NCBI GenBank assembly: GCA_030035585.1
Contig: CM057476.1
Location: 1,203,001-1,267,000, forward strand
Source: Dugong dugon
Taxonomy: Eukaryota > Chordata > Mammalia > Sirenia > Dugongidae
Reading direction: 5' to 3'
DNA: 64,000 nt
Shown: piece after piece, positions 1 through 9,640 of the stretch
How positions within the stretch are numbered: position 1 is the first letter of the stretch
Layout of the letters: every line of letters starts with the position of its first letter
Translations under genes and position numbers: made by a program
Notes under the pieces: model-generated
Database searches by the model: none
What the model was told of the DNA's origin: nothing
The model's input: the letters and a program-made list of their open reading frames with translations, nothing else

Positions 1-90
1 TCCCTTTAGCTGTGTAAGGTCACATACTCACAGGTTCTGGGGACTAGGGTGTGGGCATCTTTAGGGGCCAGTATTCTACCCACCACACCA
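1..90 (-). mobile_element. MLT1-type (ERVL-MaLR) LTR end, partial
   Basis: The stretch reads as the reverse complement of the start of an MLT1-class LTR: the bases around 26-90 (CACAGGTTCTGGGGACTAGG, then a GGGCATCTTTAGGGGCCAGT motif, then CTACCCACCACACC) follow the pattern I know from that family. It runs off the left edge of the window, so only the terminal part is seen. It is non-coding and well diverged. The family call is from memory, without alignment. Confidence 0.6.
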
Positions 91-227
91 GCAGACCTCC
101 CTCAAACCCAGCACACCTGGGCTGGGCAGAGGGTAGGGCCTCCTGGCTCTGTGGGTGTCCCTGCCTCTGGCCTTGGCACTGATTCTGGCTTGCTTGACTG
201 TCCCCCGTTTCACTCCTGCAGTTGCAC

Positions 228-518
228 TCCCCATTCTTCCTGGGCTCTGCCAGCTCCCACAGCCTGCTCCCTGTTCTTCCTGGGCTCTGCTAGCCCCCAC
301 GGCCTGCTCCCTGTTCTTCCTGGGCTCTGCTAGCCCCCACGGCCTGCTCCCTGTTCTTCCTGGGCTCTGCTAGCCCCCACGGCCTGCTCCCTGTTCTTCC
401 TGGGCTCTGCCAGCTCCCACGGCCTGCTCCCTGTTCTTCCTGGGCTCTGCTAGCCCCCACGGCCTGCTCCCTGTTCTTCCTGGGCTCTGCTAGCTCCCAT
501 GGCTTGCTCCCCATTACA
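228..518. repeat. 40-bp minisatellite, about 7 copies
   Basis: The string TGGGCTCTGC recurs at 241, 281, 321, 361, 401, 441 and 481, an exact 40-bp period. Units differ only by point changes (TAGCCCCCAC versus CAGCTCCCAC). Because 40 is not a multiple of 3, a frame passing through the array cycles through three peptide versions, which explains the repetitive open frames on both strands. The copies are so alike that the array is probably young or homogenised, and is likely to be length-polymorphic. Confidence 0.95.
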
Positions 519-519
519 C

Positions 520-1160
520 ACGGCTGACGGAAGTGACGCTTTTCACCTGCCACAATTACACAGCTAACGCTGCCACCACCTACAAGTGCAAGAAAGGCTC
601 TTGTAATCAGCAACAGATAAACCCAGGGTCAGGTCGCCTGTGGGGTTGGGGTGGAGGTTTCCCAGAGGGACACTCAGCCCCGGTGCTCCACATCACCCCT
701 GGGGCAGGACGGGGACTTCTGGAAGGTTCTGAGAGTGACCTTGGGGCCAGCACCTGGCACCTGGCTCCTGGGAGAACTCAGATCCGCCCCAGGCTACAAG
801 CCCAGGAGGGCAGTGGCAGAGTGGCGATGGACCCTGTGTCCCAGCACCTGCCCAGGCCTGGCTCGGAAGAGGGGCGGGACTCGGGGGCTTAAGTACAAAC
901 TGATCCCTGAGCCACGTGCATGAATTAAACCCTCAACCTCATCATCACTTAACAAACCCACCCGCAGTAGGTGTTTAATAAGCATTTGTTTAATTAATCA
1001 GTTACATAATTAATCCACTCACTGGGTCCCTCCCTTCCTGCACACCCACAGACCAAGGACCCCACTGTCATCAATCCCATAAAGTGCCTGCTGCATACCC
1101 TGTGAGGGCCCTTCACAGAAACGCTTCTGTGTGGAGGTCAGGGTAACAGGACCCAGAGGT
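520..1160. other. Single-copy DNA, no gene recognised
   Basis: The first 370 bases are GC-rich and carry no domain or splice pattern I recognise. Bases 955-1010 are AT-rich and include a GTAGGTGTTTAATAAGCATT string resembling the 3' tail of an L2 or MIR element on the + strand. Open frames of 90-119 codons here are low-complexity translations with no family resemblance. Confidence 0.5.
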
Positions 1161-1163
1161 GAC

Positions 1164-1470
1164 ATTTATTGAGTGCTGACTGCATACCAGGGCATAGTCA
1201 CCCTTATCACCCAGCTCAGCAGTACTCAGAGGGATCATCAGTATTTACTGAGCACTGATTGCATTCTAGGTCATAGTCACCCTTACCCACAGCTCAAGAG
1301 TACTCAGAGATCATTAGTGTTTACTGAGTGCTGACTGCATACCAGGCACCGCCTATTATAGCCACCCTCATCGTCCCACTCAATAGTACTCAGAAAGACC
1401 GTCAGTATTTATTAAACGCCATCTGCATACCAGGTCATAGTCACTCTTATAATCTAATTCAATAGCACTT
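1164..1470. repeat. Diverged tandem repeat, about 80 bp x 4
   Basis: Four related units begin near 1164, 1243, 1319 and 1407. Each opens with TTTATT or TTTACT, then GAGTGCTGACTGCATACCAG, GTCATAGTCACCCTTA and AGTACTCAGA-type strings. Spacing is 79, 76 and 88 bp, with many substitutions and small indels, so the duplication is old. The opening of each unit (ATTTATTGAGYGCTKACT...CCAGG) looks like an inverted MIR or L2 end, so the amplified unit probably captured part of one. Confidence 0.85.
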
Positions 1471-2170
1471 GGAGGAGGGTGAGCAGAGAAAGCATCTGGG
1501 CTTCAACACCATCAATGCCAGGCTCACTGAGCGCCGTGGTCACCTCTGGAACCCCATGGGGCACAGTCACATTGTGGGGCACAGTCACATTGTGGGGCAC
1601 ACGGTGTGTGGACTGTGGGCTGGGCCTGCGCCCAAATCTGCCCAAGTCTCAGCCCAGACCAGGGCTGCACAGTCAGTGTCTGCTGGGGCCGGCAAACGCA
1701 TGAAGGGCCAGACAGGCTGGGTGCCAGGATGCAGCCAGGAGGGGAGAAGTGGTCTCACCTACAGGGGGCACCAGTGAGCCGTGTGGGGCTGCCCAGTGGC
1801 CATGCGGCTGACTGTTCAGGAGATGCCAGAAACCCAGATTTTCATGTGACAGTCCCTCCCTTCCTGGACCCTGTGTGGGTCACACCAAGCACACTGTGGG
1901 CCGCTGGCCATCCCTGACCCAGTACGCATGGAATTCCATCACTCACCTTGGTGAGGTTGGGGCCAATTCATCAGGTAAGCTGAAGGACATGTTCTGAAGG
2001 TAACTCGGCACAATCCCAGGGCTCTGGAAGTTTCTCCTCTCCTCTGTCAGGTTGGTTATGATGGGGTGGTAGGCATCCGTGGGCATCTAAAAGGAATTGG
2101 GGACATGAGTTTCCTGCCAAGAACTAAAGTTGAGACATCTTACAGAAGCCAGAAATGTCCCACTCTGGAA
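1471..2170. other. Single-copy DNA with a short 19-bp duplication
   Basis: A GGGCACAGTCACATTGTG unit is repeated in tandem at about 1559-1597, with a third partial unit to 1605. Around 1757-1770, CCTACAGGGGGCAC matches 12 of 14 positions of the CTCF core, which is too weak to call. Nothing else recognised. Confidence 0.5.
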
Positions 2171-2400
2171 CTACCTCTACTTATTCACGATAATGACAAT
2201 AGCGAGGACTTACACAGCCCTTAATAGGCGCCATGCATCTTCTGAGTATTTTAACACATTAACTATCTTCACAACAACCTGATGAGGTGGGTACTGTTAT
2301 AATCCCCATTTGACACATGAGAAAGTTGAGGCACAGAGAGGCTTAGTGACTAGCCCAAAGTTGCACAGTAAGTGGTAGAAATGGGGCTAGAACCTAAGGA
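2170..2400 (-). mobile_element. MIR SINE
   Basis: This carries the inverted MIR core: TATTTTAACACATTAACT, CACAACAACCTGATGAGGTG, ATAATCCCCATTTGACACAT and GAGGCACAGAGAGGCTTAGT in order, then AGTAAGTGG and GGGGCTAGAACC towards the tRNA-like head. MIR is an old tRNA-derived SINE shared by all mammals. The copy is diverged but nearly complete. Confidence 0.85.
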
Positions 2401-2479
2401 GGCATTGAAGCATCTGTGTCCTCACCGTTATGCCGAAGCAGACTAGACACACAGATATGCACACGTGGAAAGAAGCCAC

Positions 2480-2640
2480 AGAACCAAAGAGTGCCCAGGG
2501 CTAGGGACAAAGAAAGAATCTACACGGCTGAGACCCTGATTTGGACTTCTAGCCTCCAGAACTGTTAGAAAATAAATTCCTGTTCTTTAAAGCCACCCAC
2601 TTGTGGTATCTGTGTTACAGCAGCACCAGGAGACTAAGCT
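2480..2640 (+). mobile_element. MLT1-type LTR 3' end
   Basis: The string GGACTTCTAGCCTCCAGAAC is followed by AATAAATTCCTGTTCTTTAA, AGCCACCCACTTGTGGTATC and a GTTACAGCAGCACCAGGAGA terminus. This is the polyadenylation and terminal region of MaLR LTRs on the + strand, and AATAAA is intact. The 5' part of the LTR is not recognisable. Confidence 0.75.
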
Positions 2641-2710
2641 ATTGCTCAATCCAACACCAACTCCTGTTGGTCCCACCCTAATATCTCTCCCACCTCACTG
2701 CTCTGCCATG

Positions 2711-2820
2711 GTGGGAGTCAGCATGCCCTTCATCTGGGTCACGGTGGGGGCCGTTACACCCCTCACCTTCATCATGGCAGAGGCTGGAACATCCCTCACC
2801 TGGTGTCCAGGCATGGACCA
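2711..2820. repeat. 33-bp minisatellite, left part
   Basis: Three consecutive 33-bp units start at 2711, 2744 and 2777. All share a GTGGG.G(T/C)C...CCCTTCATCTGGGTCA or CCCCTCACCTTCATCATG pattern. The same motif resumes at about 3160-3240 beyond an LTR, so this is one array split by an insertion. Since 33 is a multiple of 3, the array is open in several frames. Confidence 0.75.
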
Positions 2821-2821
2821 G

Positions 2822-3160
2822 TAACTTGAAACTTGCCTCCAAAATTGTAGGGTGCCGAGAGACCAAAGAAAGAGGTGGGCAATTCCAGTGTGGCAGCAAA
2901 GGAGTCTTTATTAGGGAGCTTTACATACCGAGGCAGTAGCCCCTGGCAGCAGGAGGACCAAGGCAGATCTCACCACCTAGCACTGGTTGTGGGGGGAGTG
3001 GAGGTTTTTATAGTGGTCAAGGACAAAGGTGGCTCCACGTCAGAGAGTTACATAAGGCTGCCTCAGCAAGGTCACACAACAGGGGCTTGGAAATAGTGAA
3101 CTAACAGAAATAGCAGTGAACTAATGGGAAGCGTGTGGGCAACCACGTTCAGCCTCACAG
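2822..3160 (-). mobile_element. Solo endogenous-retrovirus LTR
   Basis: Read on the minus strand the segment has LTR architecture. A TATA-like TATAAAAA lies at 3005-3012 (seen as TTTTTATA), and AATAAA about 95 bases downstream at 2907-2912 (seen as TTTATT). A U5-like tail then ends in CAAGTTTCA at about 2827. Length is roughly 330-340 bp. No gag, pol or env sequence flanks it, so it looks like a solo LTR left by recombination. The exact 5' edge and target duplication were not resolved, and the ERV class is uncertain. Confidence 0.65.
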
Positions 3161-3240
3161 TCTGTTTCCCCCTCTGGCTGGGTCACTGTGGGGGCCAATA
3201 TGCCCCTCACCTGGGTTATGGTGGCAGCCTCTGCCCAGTG
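3160..3240. repeat. 33-bp minisatellite, right part
   Basis: A full unit at 3188-3220 (GTGGGGGCCAATATGCCCCT, then CACCTGGGTTATG) matches the units at 2744-2809 and is flanked by partial units. This resumption on the far side of the LTR is the evidence that the LTR landed inside the array. Confidence 0.7.
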
Positions 3241-4089
3241 CCATGACTCACAGGGTCCTGGTTGCCACAAGGATTCTGGTGCAGGGCACAGGGGCGGGCA
3301 GGGGGTGTCAGACTGTGCACATCTTCCCAGCATCTGGCAAGGCACGACGACTCCCAGCCTCCAGCTCCCTCACTGCCCACCCCTTGCAGTTGAGAGGCCC
3401 CTGTCACGTGCAAATGTGGTCCTGCACTCCCTCTCCATGGTGGCCACAGTGCCTGTCCGCAAACCCTAAGGAAGCTCCCCCACTGGCCTATCTCCTGATG
3501 CCCCCAGCTCAGTCTCTAGTTCATAGGCAGCATCATGCCATCCCACAGCACCTGCCCTCTCCATGTTCCCCTATGCTGTCCTCCCACCTAGGTGACTCTG
3601 TCTGCTCCTCTGGGCAGCCTGTATGAGCTGCCCACGTGGTGGTGCCCTCATTTACACCCATCTCAGTATTCATCTCATTGTACCCCGACAGCCTCTTCAC
3701 TATGTTCTGTGAGGGCTCCCAGAACACTCTAGAACAGAGTGATCCTGCAGTGACAGTGTTAAGTGGGATGAGAAGAGAGAGTAGATGCCCACCCAGGGCC
3801 CCTCTCCTTCTCCTCCTCGCCACCGTTCTTCACACTGGCCAGAGAGCTGACCTACAGCCTAGGGGCCAGATTTGATCTAGCTGGCCCTGGGAGACATGCC
3901 TACCAGACAGGGAGCTTCCACACAACTGTGCCTGCAGGTATTTAAGACCACAACTGGACCTGAGGGCAACAGATGGTGTTGTCTCCGACCAGTCACACTG
4001 GGTGCCTACGCTGACACTCAGGGGGGGTGAAGAGGGGGTGACTGTAACGACTTTCTGATCAACAATAAGAGATGCCACAGACTTGCTCT
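3241..4089. other. Single-copy DNA, no gene recognised
   Basis: Moderately GC-rich sequence with open frames up to 163 codons on the + strand (3135-3626). That frame begins in the LTR and crosses the minisatellite, so it is not a gene. No repeat family or motif was recognised. Confidence 0.45.
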
Positions 4090-4098
4090 CTGTGTTGG

Positions 4099-4306
4099 CT
4101 CATGTTTGGAGCTCCTATGCAGTGCTGGGTTTGCGTGTGACTGCTAACCTAGAGGTTGGCAGTTCAAACCAACCCAGAAGCTCCACAGGAGAAAGGCCTG
4201 GAGATCTGCTTCCATAAGATTACAGCCAAGAAAACCCTATGAGGCAATTCTCCTCTGTAACACATGGGGTCGCCATGAGTCACAATCGACTTTATGGCAA
4301 CAGGTG
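4099..4306 (+). mobile_element. AfroSINE
   Basis: This is an Afrotheria-specific tRNA-derived SINE. A B-box-like CAGTTCAAACC lies in the head, followed by AGGCCTGGAGATCTGCTTCC, AAAACCCTATGAGGCA, a GGGGTCGCCATGAGTC body and a TTATGGCAACAGGTG tail. A possible 9-bp target duplication, CTGTGTTGG, flanks it at 4090-4098 and 4307-4315. The first 30 bases of the interval are not clearly SINE. Confidence 0.88.
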
Positions 4307-4315
4307 CTGTGTTGG

Positions 4316-4654
4316 GGACACAGCGGTGAGCAAAGCTGTGCAGCCCCTGACCCTGTGGTTCCACATAAAGCCACGTGGTCAGCATTGCTGAACAGCCCGC
4401 TGCTCCCTGCTGCCCATCCCACTGTGTCATCTACCTGTGAGCTGTTGCTCCCAGCCCCAGGCCCCATTTAGGTCAGGCAGCCTCTCCTGACATCCCACTT
4501 GCCTCCGTGTATGGTTGGGATGTTCACATGTGTCCCAGCACCACAGGGAGGGGAGTGTCCTCTGGCCCTCAGTGTGGTGGCAGTGTGGGATGCAGCTCAC
4601 ACATGTTAAAACTCCTCCAACACCTCTATCTTCCCAAACCTTGGGACTCCAAAT
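4316..4654. other. Single-copy DNA, no feature seen
   Basis: About 340 bases between an AfroSINE and a MaLR LTR, with nothing recognisable. Confidence 0.4.
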
Positions 4655-5460
4655 TCACTTTCTATGCTGTGTAATAAGTGGCCACCACATAGCAGCACAA
4701 ACAACACACATTTATTCTGTCCCTGTCTCTGCAGGTCTGGAGTCCAGCACCGCTCAGCTGAGGCCTCTGCTCAGGGTCTCCCAGGCTGTAGTTTAGGTGT
4801 CAGCTGGGCTGCATCCTCAACTGGAGGCTTGATGAGGGAGGGGTCTACTCCTAGCCTCCTTGGTCATAGGCATCAAAATTCTCCTTGCAGCTGTAGGACT
4901 CATACCAGCTTGCTTCTTCAAAGCCAGCCACGGAGAGAGAGGCTCTGTTGCTTTGAGTCTCTGATGTGAGGAAGGCCTGGACCCTGTCTGTCAACAGCGA
5001 CCATCATTTTGCTACTATCTCTTGAGGTGTGGAGGTTCACTGGCCTCCCGAGAGTCCCTTATGCAGCTGCGGTCAGACAGTGGCTGGAGGTGTCTCGAAG
5101 GCTTCCTCATGCTCTTGTCTGGTAGTTGATGCTGGTTGTTCGCACTTTAGCTGAGGGTACTGGTTAGAACACCTCTCCCATGGCTGGGGCTTCCTAGCAT
5201 GGAGACTAGGTTCCAGGACTGAGCCGAATCCTTTTTAAGGGGCTCACCTGATTATGTCAGGCCCATCCAGGATAACCTCCATTGGGATTAATTTAAAGTC
5301 AACTGATTAGCAATCTTAATTATGTCTGCAAAATCCCTTCTTCTCTGCCACAAAATACAGTCTAAACCCTGTCTTATTCACAAGTTCTTCCCACACCTGG
5401 GGGAAGGGATCTACAGGGCGTGTACACCAGGGGATGCAATCTTAGGAGCCTAGCAGATGC
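4655..5460 (-). mobile_element. MLT1-like LTR, inverted and diverged
   Basis: Inverted MaLR-type signatures appear in order: an ACACACATTTATTCTGTC string near 4706, CTCTGCTCAGGGTCTC near 4767, GCTTGCTTCTTCAAAGCCAG near 4908, and CAGGCCCATCCAGGATAACC with AACTGATTAGCAATCTTAAT at 5258-5320. The whole could be one long element or two overlapping ones. It is old and non-coding. Confidence 0.55.
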
Positions 5461-6380
5461 CATCCTCCTCAGCATTCCAGAGAAGCTCAGTGATCTCAAC
5501 CTCATTAAGCATTGACCAGCACTGTGTCCAATCAACCAACCAAATAAATGGTCAGAGCCATAGCCAGTTGCTGGAACTTGTGTCCCCACCCCACCTTCCT
5601 GCAGCAGAAGCCAGCAGGGAAGACTCAACGCCCAGGACCTCTCACCTACTTCTGTCCCCTCAAGCTCTCAGCTGTGCCCTCCTGCCCCCCATCACTCTCA
5701 AAAACAGCCAACTCTGCAGGGACCCGGTCTAGCTCCTTGTGAGAGTTTTCTAAGGAAAAGAACTCCCGGTGAGATCCAGAGACAAAAAGTGCTCCAAATA
5801 TCTCAGCTGCATTTAAGAATTCCTTTTACACCATTCAAAGTGACATTCTGACTTGACCAAATAGCCTGCTGCCCAGGAAGAAAAAATTAAACTTTAAACA
5901 TGAACTACAGAGTCCGGTAATGATGGAAGGCCAATAATGGCGCCCACAGAGAGCTTTGCACTGGTGTCAACTCAGTCTGCAGAATAATTGCTTCTGCTGG
6001 AGGAGCTGCAACTGAGATTTAAATAGCAATTCCGTCTCTGCCTAGAGCCTGAGAAGACATTTAGAATCACCTCTGTGATTAGAATTTGGAGGAACTCTGC
6101 TCCTGGTACATCTGAGAGCCTTCATACAAAGAAGAAAAAAATCCGACGGAAAGAGAAATAAGCAGAGTCTTGAGAATTTACTTTGATTTTTTTTTTTTTA
6201 AATTCAGTTGGGTGTTCAATCCCAGTCCACCTAAAATAAGAAGGAGAGAAGGTTTTTCTCTGCATATCAAGAAAAATCCAGACGCCACACAAAAAATATC
6301 CTGTCACCGACCACCGAGAACTTTCTGCTGGGGGAAAGGGAGGGTCATTGCTCAGGACGCAGTGAGGGTTTGTCCTGGGG
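5461..6380. other. Single-copy DNA, no gene recognised
   Basis: Mixed-composition sequence with a T-run at about 6188-6200. The 206-codon minus-strand frame across 6122-6742 overlaps an L1 3' end and has no family resemblance, so it is not called. Nothing else recognised. Confidence 0.45.
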
Positions 6381-6384
6381 ATGG

Positions 6385-6520
6385 GAAATGCGGCAACAAT
6401 TCTGGGTGATGGCTGCACAACATGATTAATGTAACTGCTATCACTAAACTGTACACCTGGAAACTGCTGAAGTGGAAAATGCTGTGTTATGCACACATAT
6501 ATTACAACAATTAAAAACCA
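6385..6520 (+). mobile_element. L1 3' UTR end
   Basis: The run ATGGCTGCACAACATGATTA, then TAAACTGTACACCTGGAAAC, TATGCACACATATATTACAA and CAATTAAAAA, is the terminal sequence of mammalian L1 elements, normally followed by poly(A). The copy is heavily 5'-truncated. Confidence 0.75.
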
Positions 6521-7210
6521 GCTTCCGCTTGAGTGGATTGGAGCTGCGGTCCAGTCACTTGCCGCACACTCAGGAGGGGTGAGAGCTCCTTTCGTGACTC
6601 CGGTGTGCCCATGACTGCACTCAGTGGTCTCTTTGCTTCCCCTTTCCCATTGTATTTCTAGAAGAATGAAACTGCATAAGCAAGAAAGCCAATTTTCAGC
6701 ATCAACAACAATAATATGGATAAACCTGGACCCCCAACCCACAGCTCTTATTTCTCTGTCTCATCCCCTCCCCAGCAGGAGTCTCGGGTTCAAACCAAGC
6801 ACAGAGTGACCCCCAAACAAAATCACTGTAATCTCTATGGTTTTCTCCTCCTTTTCCCAGGGCTTTTACAGACCTAATATTTTCCAACTTTTCTCCTAAG
6901 GATTCTCCATCCAGGTTTTCAGGATGGAAGCACCTAGACAGTTGCAGTGGGTCTTTTCTGCTAGAGGATGTACTTTTGGAACTGTCCTCATATTTCTTTC
7001 CCATTTGGCTCAAGGTTTGATGCAAAGATGTGTAACTGGAAATCTGTTCTGATTCATAGCACCCAGATGGACAGAACTTTAACACTGTTCTGAGACTGAG
7101 AAATACTGTTGCAAAGGTATGTTCTTACTCCCTCATCTACCAACTGCATAAATTCACCACTTTTAAAGAACTTTTTATTCCCGGTCATCAGCTCATTTAT
7201 CAGTTGGTGT
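6521..7210. other. Single-copy DNA, no gene recognised
   Basis: AT-moderate sequence between an L1 tail and an RTE1 fragment. No exon, RNA or repeat recognised. Confidence 0.4.
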
Positions 7211-7214
7211 TATA

Positions 7215-7668
7215 TTAGCTGTTGCTGAGTCAGCTCCGACTCATGGTGTCCCATGTACAATGGTCCTGTGCCATTTTCACGGTCTTGGTATGTTTGAGTC
7301 CATTGTTGTGACTATTGTGTTAATCCATCTAACTGAGGGTTCTCCCTGTTCCTCTACTTTACCAACCGTGATTTTTTTTCTAGCGATTAGTCTTTCCTGA
7401 TGATGCGTCCACAGGATAAGTGAGTCAAAATCTCACCATCCTTGCTTCTGAGGAACATTCTGGTTATATTTCTTCTAAAGACTGATATGTTCCTTTTTCT
7501 GGCAGGCCATGATATATTCAATATTCTTTACTAACACCACAGTTCTAACACATCAATTCGTCTTCCTTTTTCAGTGCCCAGCTTTCACATGCATATGAGG
7601 TGACTGAAAACCATGGCTTAGGTCAGATGAACCTTAGTCATCATACCGACATCTTTACTGTAGGCCAT
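7215..7668 (-). mobile_element. RTE1 (BovB-like LINE) 3' fragment
   Basis: The order of strings is that of the inverted 3' end of the afrotherian RTE: GTTGCTGAGTCAGCTCCGAC, GTTAATCCATCTAACTGAGG, CACCATCCTTGCTTCTGAGG, CATGATATATTCAATATTCT and CCAGCTTTCACATGCATATG. The parallel copy at 16430-17708 shares these in the same order. It is 5'-truncated and diverged, with no usable reading frame. RTE1 supplies the machinery used by AfroSINE, which shares its 3' tail. Confidence 0.88.
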
Positions 7669-7893
7669 TACAGGCTGGTTTAACTCTGGAGTATGATTTG
7701 TAGACTACTTAATCTCAACGGAATCAACATGAGCAATTTTGAATCAGATATTAGCTGAGCCTCTGGGGGTTCAGAGGAAGGGAAATGATTATTTGTACAA
7801 TCCATCAACAATTAATCATGGACTGCCTTGTGTCTTTATTCTTTCACTTTTTCATTCTTTATTTGTAGACATATCAGTTAATCAGTTGAGGCA

Positions 7894-7908
7894 AGATTAG
7901 CCATCCCC
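7894..7908. repeat. Target-site duplication, left copy
   Basis: AGATTAGCCATCCCC is repeated exactly at 8201-8215, directly after the poly(A) of the intervening L1 insertion. A perfect 15-bp duplication is typical of L1-mediated integration. Confidence 0.95.
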
Positions 7909-8200
7909 CTATTTTGTCCTGTAAGCCTTCATCTTAAGTGAGAATAACAACACAATTAAAAGAGCGTAGTCAATGTCACTTAAATGTGTACGTAAAAAGT
8001 TTTGAAATGGGGTATCTTTGGCTATGAGTATTTTCACCAAAAAAAAAAAAAAAAAGAAGCTGAGAATTTAGAGGGTTAAAATGTTGTGGGGTTGTTAACC
8101 AAAGTCATAAAACAGCATGTGTACTACTGTTACATGAGAAACTGTTTGTTCTGTAAGCCTTCACCTGAAGTACAATAAAATATTAAAAAAAAAAAAAAAA
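7909..8200 (+). mobile_element. Young 5'-truncated L1 insertion
   Basis: This 292-bp insertion has two L1-tail-like parts. The first ends in the A-run at about 8040-8056. The second (8085-8200) has TTGTGGGGTTGTTAACCAAA, TGAGAAACTG and CTGTAAGCCTTCACCTGAAG, then poly(A). The second part is the reverse complement of the L1 3' UTR nested at 16923-17286, so both are the same lineage. Perfect 15-bp duplications flank it, so the insertion boundaries are certain. Confidence 0.92.
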
Positions 8201-8215
8201 AGATTAGCCATCCCC
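8201..8215. repeat. Target-site duplication, right copy
   Basis: AGATTAGCCATCCCC, identical to 7894-7908, starting immediately after the A-run of the L1 insertion. Confidence 0.95.
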
Positions 8216-8324
8216 TGAGGTTACCTCCCATTCTAGGAATCTTTGATTTTATTTATTATTAAATGGGGGAGTGGGGGTAAACGTGATGGATGGTGGCATG
8301 TTTTATGGACTATAAAGGTAGAAG

Positions 8325-8530
8325 CAAGTATAATCAGATGCCACAGAGCTGACTCCAACTCATGGCACAGCCCTGTGTGTCACAGCAGAACTGTGTTCCA
8401 CAGGGTTTTCAAAGGCTGATTTTTCAGAAGTAGATCACCAGGCCTTTCTTCTGAAGTGCTTCTGGGCAGACTCAAACTTCCAACCTTTTAGCAGCCGTGT
8501 GTTAACCATTTGCATCACCTAGAGGGCATT
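8325..8530 (-). mobile_element. AfroSINE
   Basis: Inverted SINE body: CTGACTCCAACTCATGGCAC, GTGTGTCACAGCAGAACTGT, GGGTTTTCAAAGGCTGATTT, CAGGCCTTTCTTCTGAAG, then a degenerate head TTTAGCAGCCGTGTGTTAAC. It is diverged, and no clear target duplication was found. Confidence 0.85.
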
Positions 8531-8814
8531 GTTTGCTTGTCAGTTTGATTGTGTTCTCATCCTGTGTACCCAGAGTCTTCAGGAATCTGAGGAGTGATAG
8601 CGTTTGTAATGGGTCTCAGACTTGGGCTACAGTAGGTGGCAGTAGCACCAAGTTCATGAAGGAGGAGGGATATTCATGCCCCAGGCAGGAAAGGGTGGGG
8701 ATGTAGTCCACCCTTCTCAGGATTCCTGCCCAACTACTCCCCCTGCAGAATGGCCTCGCATGGTTGGGTCGGCATCTACCAAAGGGGTGGGCCTGGGGGC
8801 TGTGCTTCTGTCAA
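8531..8814. other. Single-copy DNA, no feature seen
   Basis: Short spacer between an inverted AfroSINE and an L1M copy. Nothing recognised. Confidence 0.35.
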
Positions 8815-9262
8815 ATGGTCAATGAGCATATTAAAATGAGCTCAACCGTGACAGTCATTGGGAACATGCAAATGAAAACCACAAGACGGCATTATAGTCC
8901 CACCAGGGTGGCTAAAAACAAAAAGACCCAGTGCACCAAGCGCCGTCAAGAATGTAGGGCAGATGGAACGCTTGTTCTCTGCTGGTGGGGTGCAGATCAG
9001 TACAAATGCCATCAGTACTAATACTCTGGAAAACAGCACCGAGAGCACAGGCGCATCCTACAGCCCAGCCATGCATTCCAGAGATGGGTCCAGCAGAAAC
9101 GAATGCTTGTGTGCATCCAAAGACATGCACATGGATATTTATAGCGGCATTATTCTTAATAACCCGAAACTGGAGACAACCCAGAGGGACAGCAACAGTG
9201 GGACAGATAAATATGCCATGCTGAATTCATACAAAAAACCAAAATACAGCAATGAAAATTAA
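8815..9262 (+). mobile_element. Ancient L1M 3' UTR/ORF2 end, left part
   Basis: The L1M order is visible: GGTCAATGAGCATATTAAAA, CATGCAAATGAAAACCACAA, CCACCAGGGTGGCTAAAAAC, GGATATTTATAGCGGCATTA and TTAATAACCCGAAACTGGAG. Open frames here, including 8963-9262, are relics of this element and not a gene. The element continues beyond an AfroSINE at about 9480-9640. Confidence 0.85.
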
Positions 9263-9265
9263 CAC

Positions 9266-9478
9266 ACTATTGCTACAAGCAGTAATGTGGAACCGATTCT
9301 GACTCATGGTGACCCTGTGTGTCACAGAGTAGAACTGCCATTGGGTTTTCTTGGCTGTGATTTTTATGGAAGCAGCTTGCCAGGCATTTCTTCCATGGCA
9401 CTGCTGGGTGGGTTTGAACTGCCAACCTGTAGGTTAGTAGTCGAGTGCAAACCATTTGTGCCACCTAGGGATCTTAAT
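9266..9478 (-). mobile_element. AfroSINE inserted in L1M
   Basis: Inverted AfroSINE: AACCGATTCTGACTCATGGT, GTGTCACAGAGTAGAACTGC, ATTGGGTTTTCTTGGCTGTG, GGTTTGAACTGCCAACCTGT (B-box region) and CAAACCATTTGTGCCACCTA (head). L1M sequence on both sides shows it landed in an existing L1M copy. Confidence 0.92.
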
Positions 9479-9479
9479 A

Positions 9480-9640
9480 ATAACAAGGACCTTACAAACA
9501 AATGTTGAGCAAAGAGAGTCAAAAACACACAAGCACATGACGGATCTAAAACAGGCAAAACCACTCTACGTATCAGAATTCAGGAGAGTGGTTACTTTTG
9601 GGGAGGAGGCTGTGATTGGACAGGCGGGGGTCGGGGGGGC
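9480..9640 (+). mobile_element. L1M 3' UTR, right part
   Basis: Continuation of the interrupted L1M. The segment AGAGTGGTTACTTTTGGGGA corresponds to the region of L1M tails usually read as a 'TAGTGGTTGCCAGGGGCTGG' block. Strongly diverged, and called mainly from position. Confidence 0.6.

Noticed and set aside
228-518. CRISPR array
   Set aside because: Repeats are contiguous with no unique spacers, and the DNA is mammalian. The same holds for the other tandem arrays.
1757-1770. CTCF site CCTACAGGGGGCAC
   Set aside because: Two core mismatches, too weak to list as a feature.
2822-3160. Complete provirus
   Set aside because: No gag, pol or env-like sequence on either side; only one LTR is present. 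The LTR at 61547-62059 is likewise solo.
6122-6742. 206-codon minus-strand frame
   Set aside because: Overlaps an inverted L1 end and ends in a T-run; no family resemblance.
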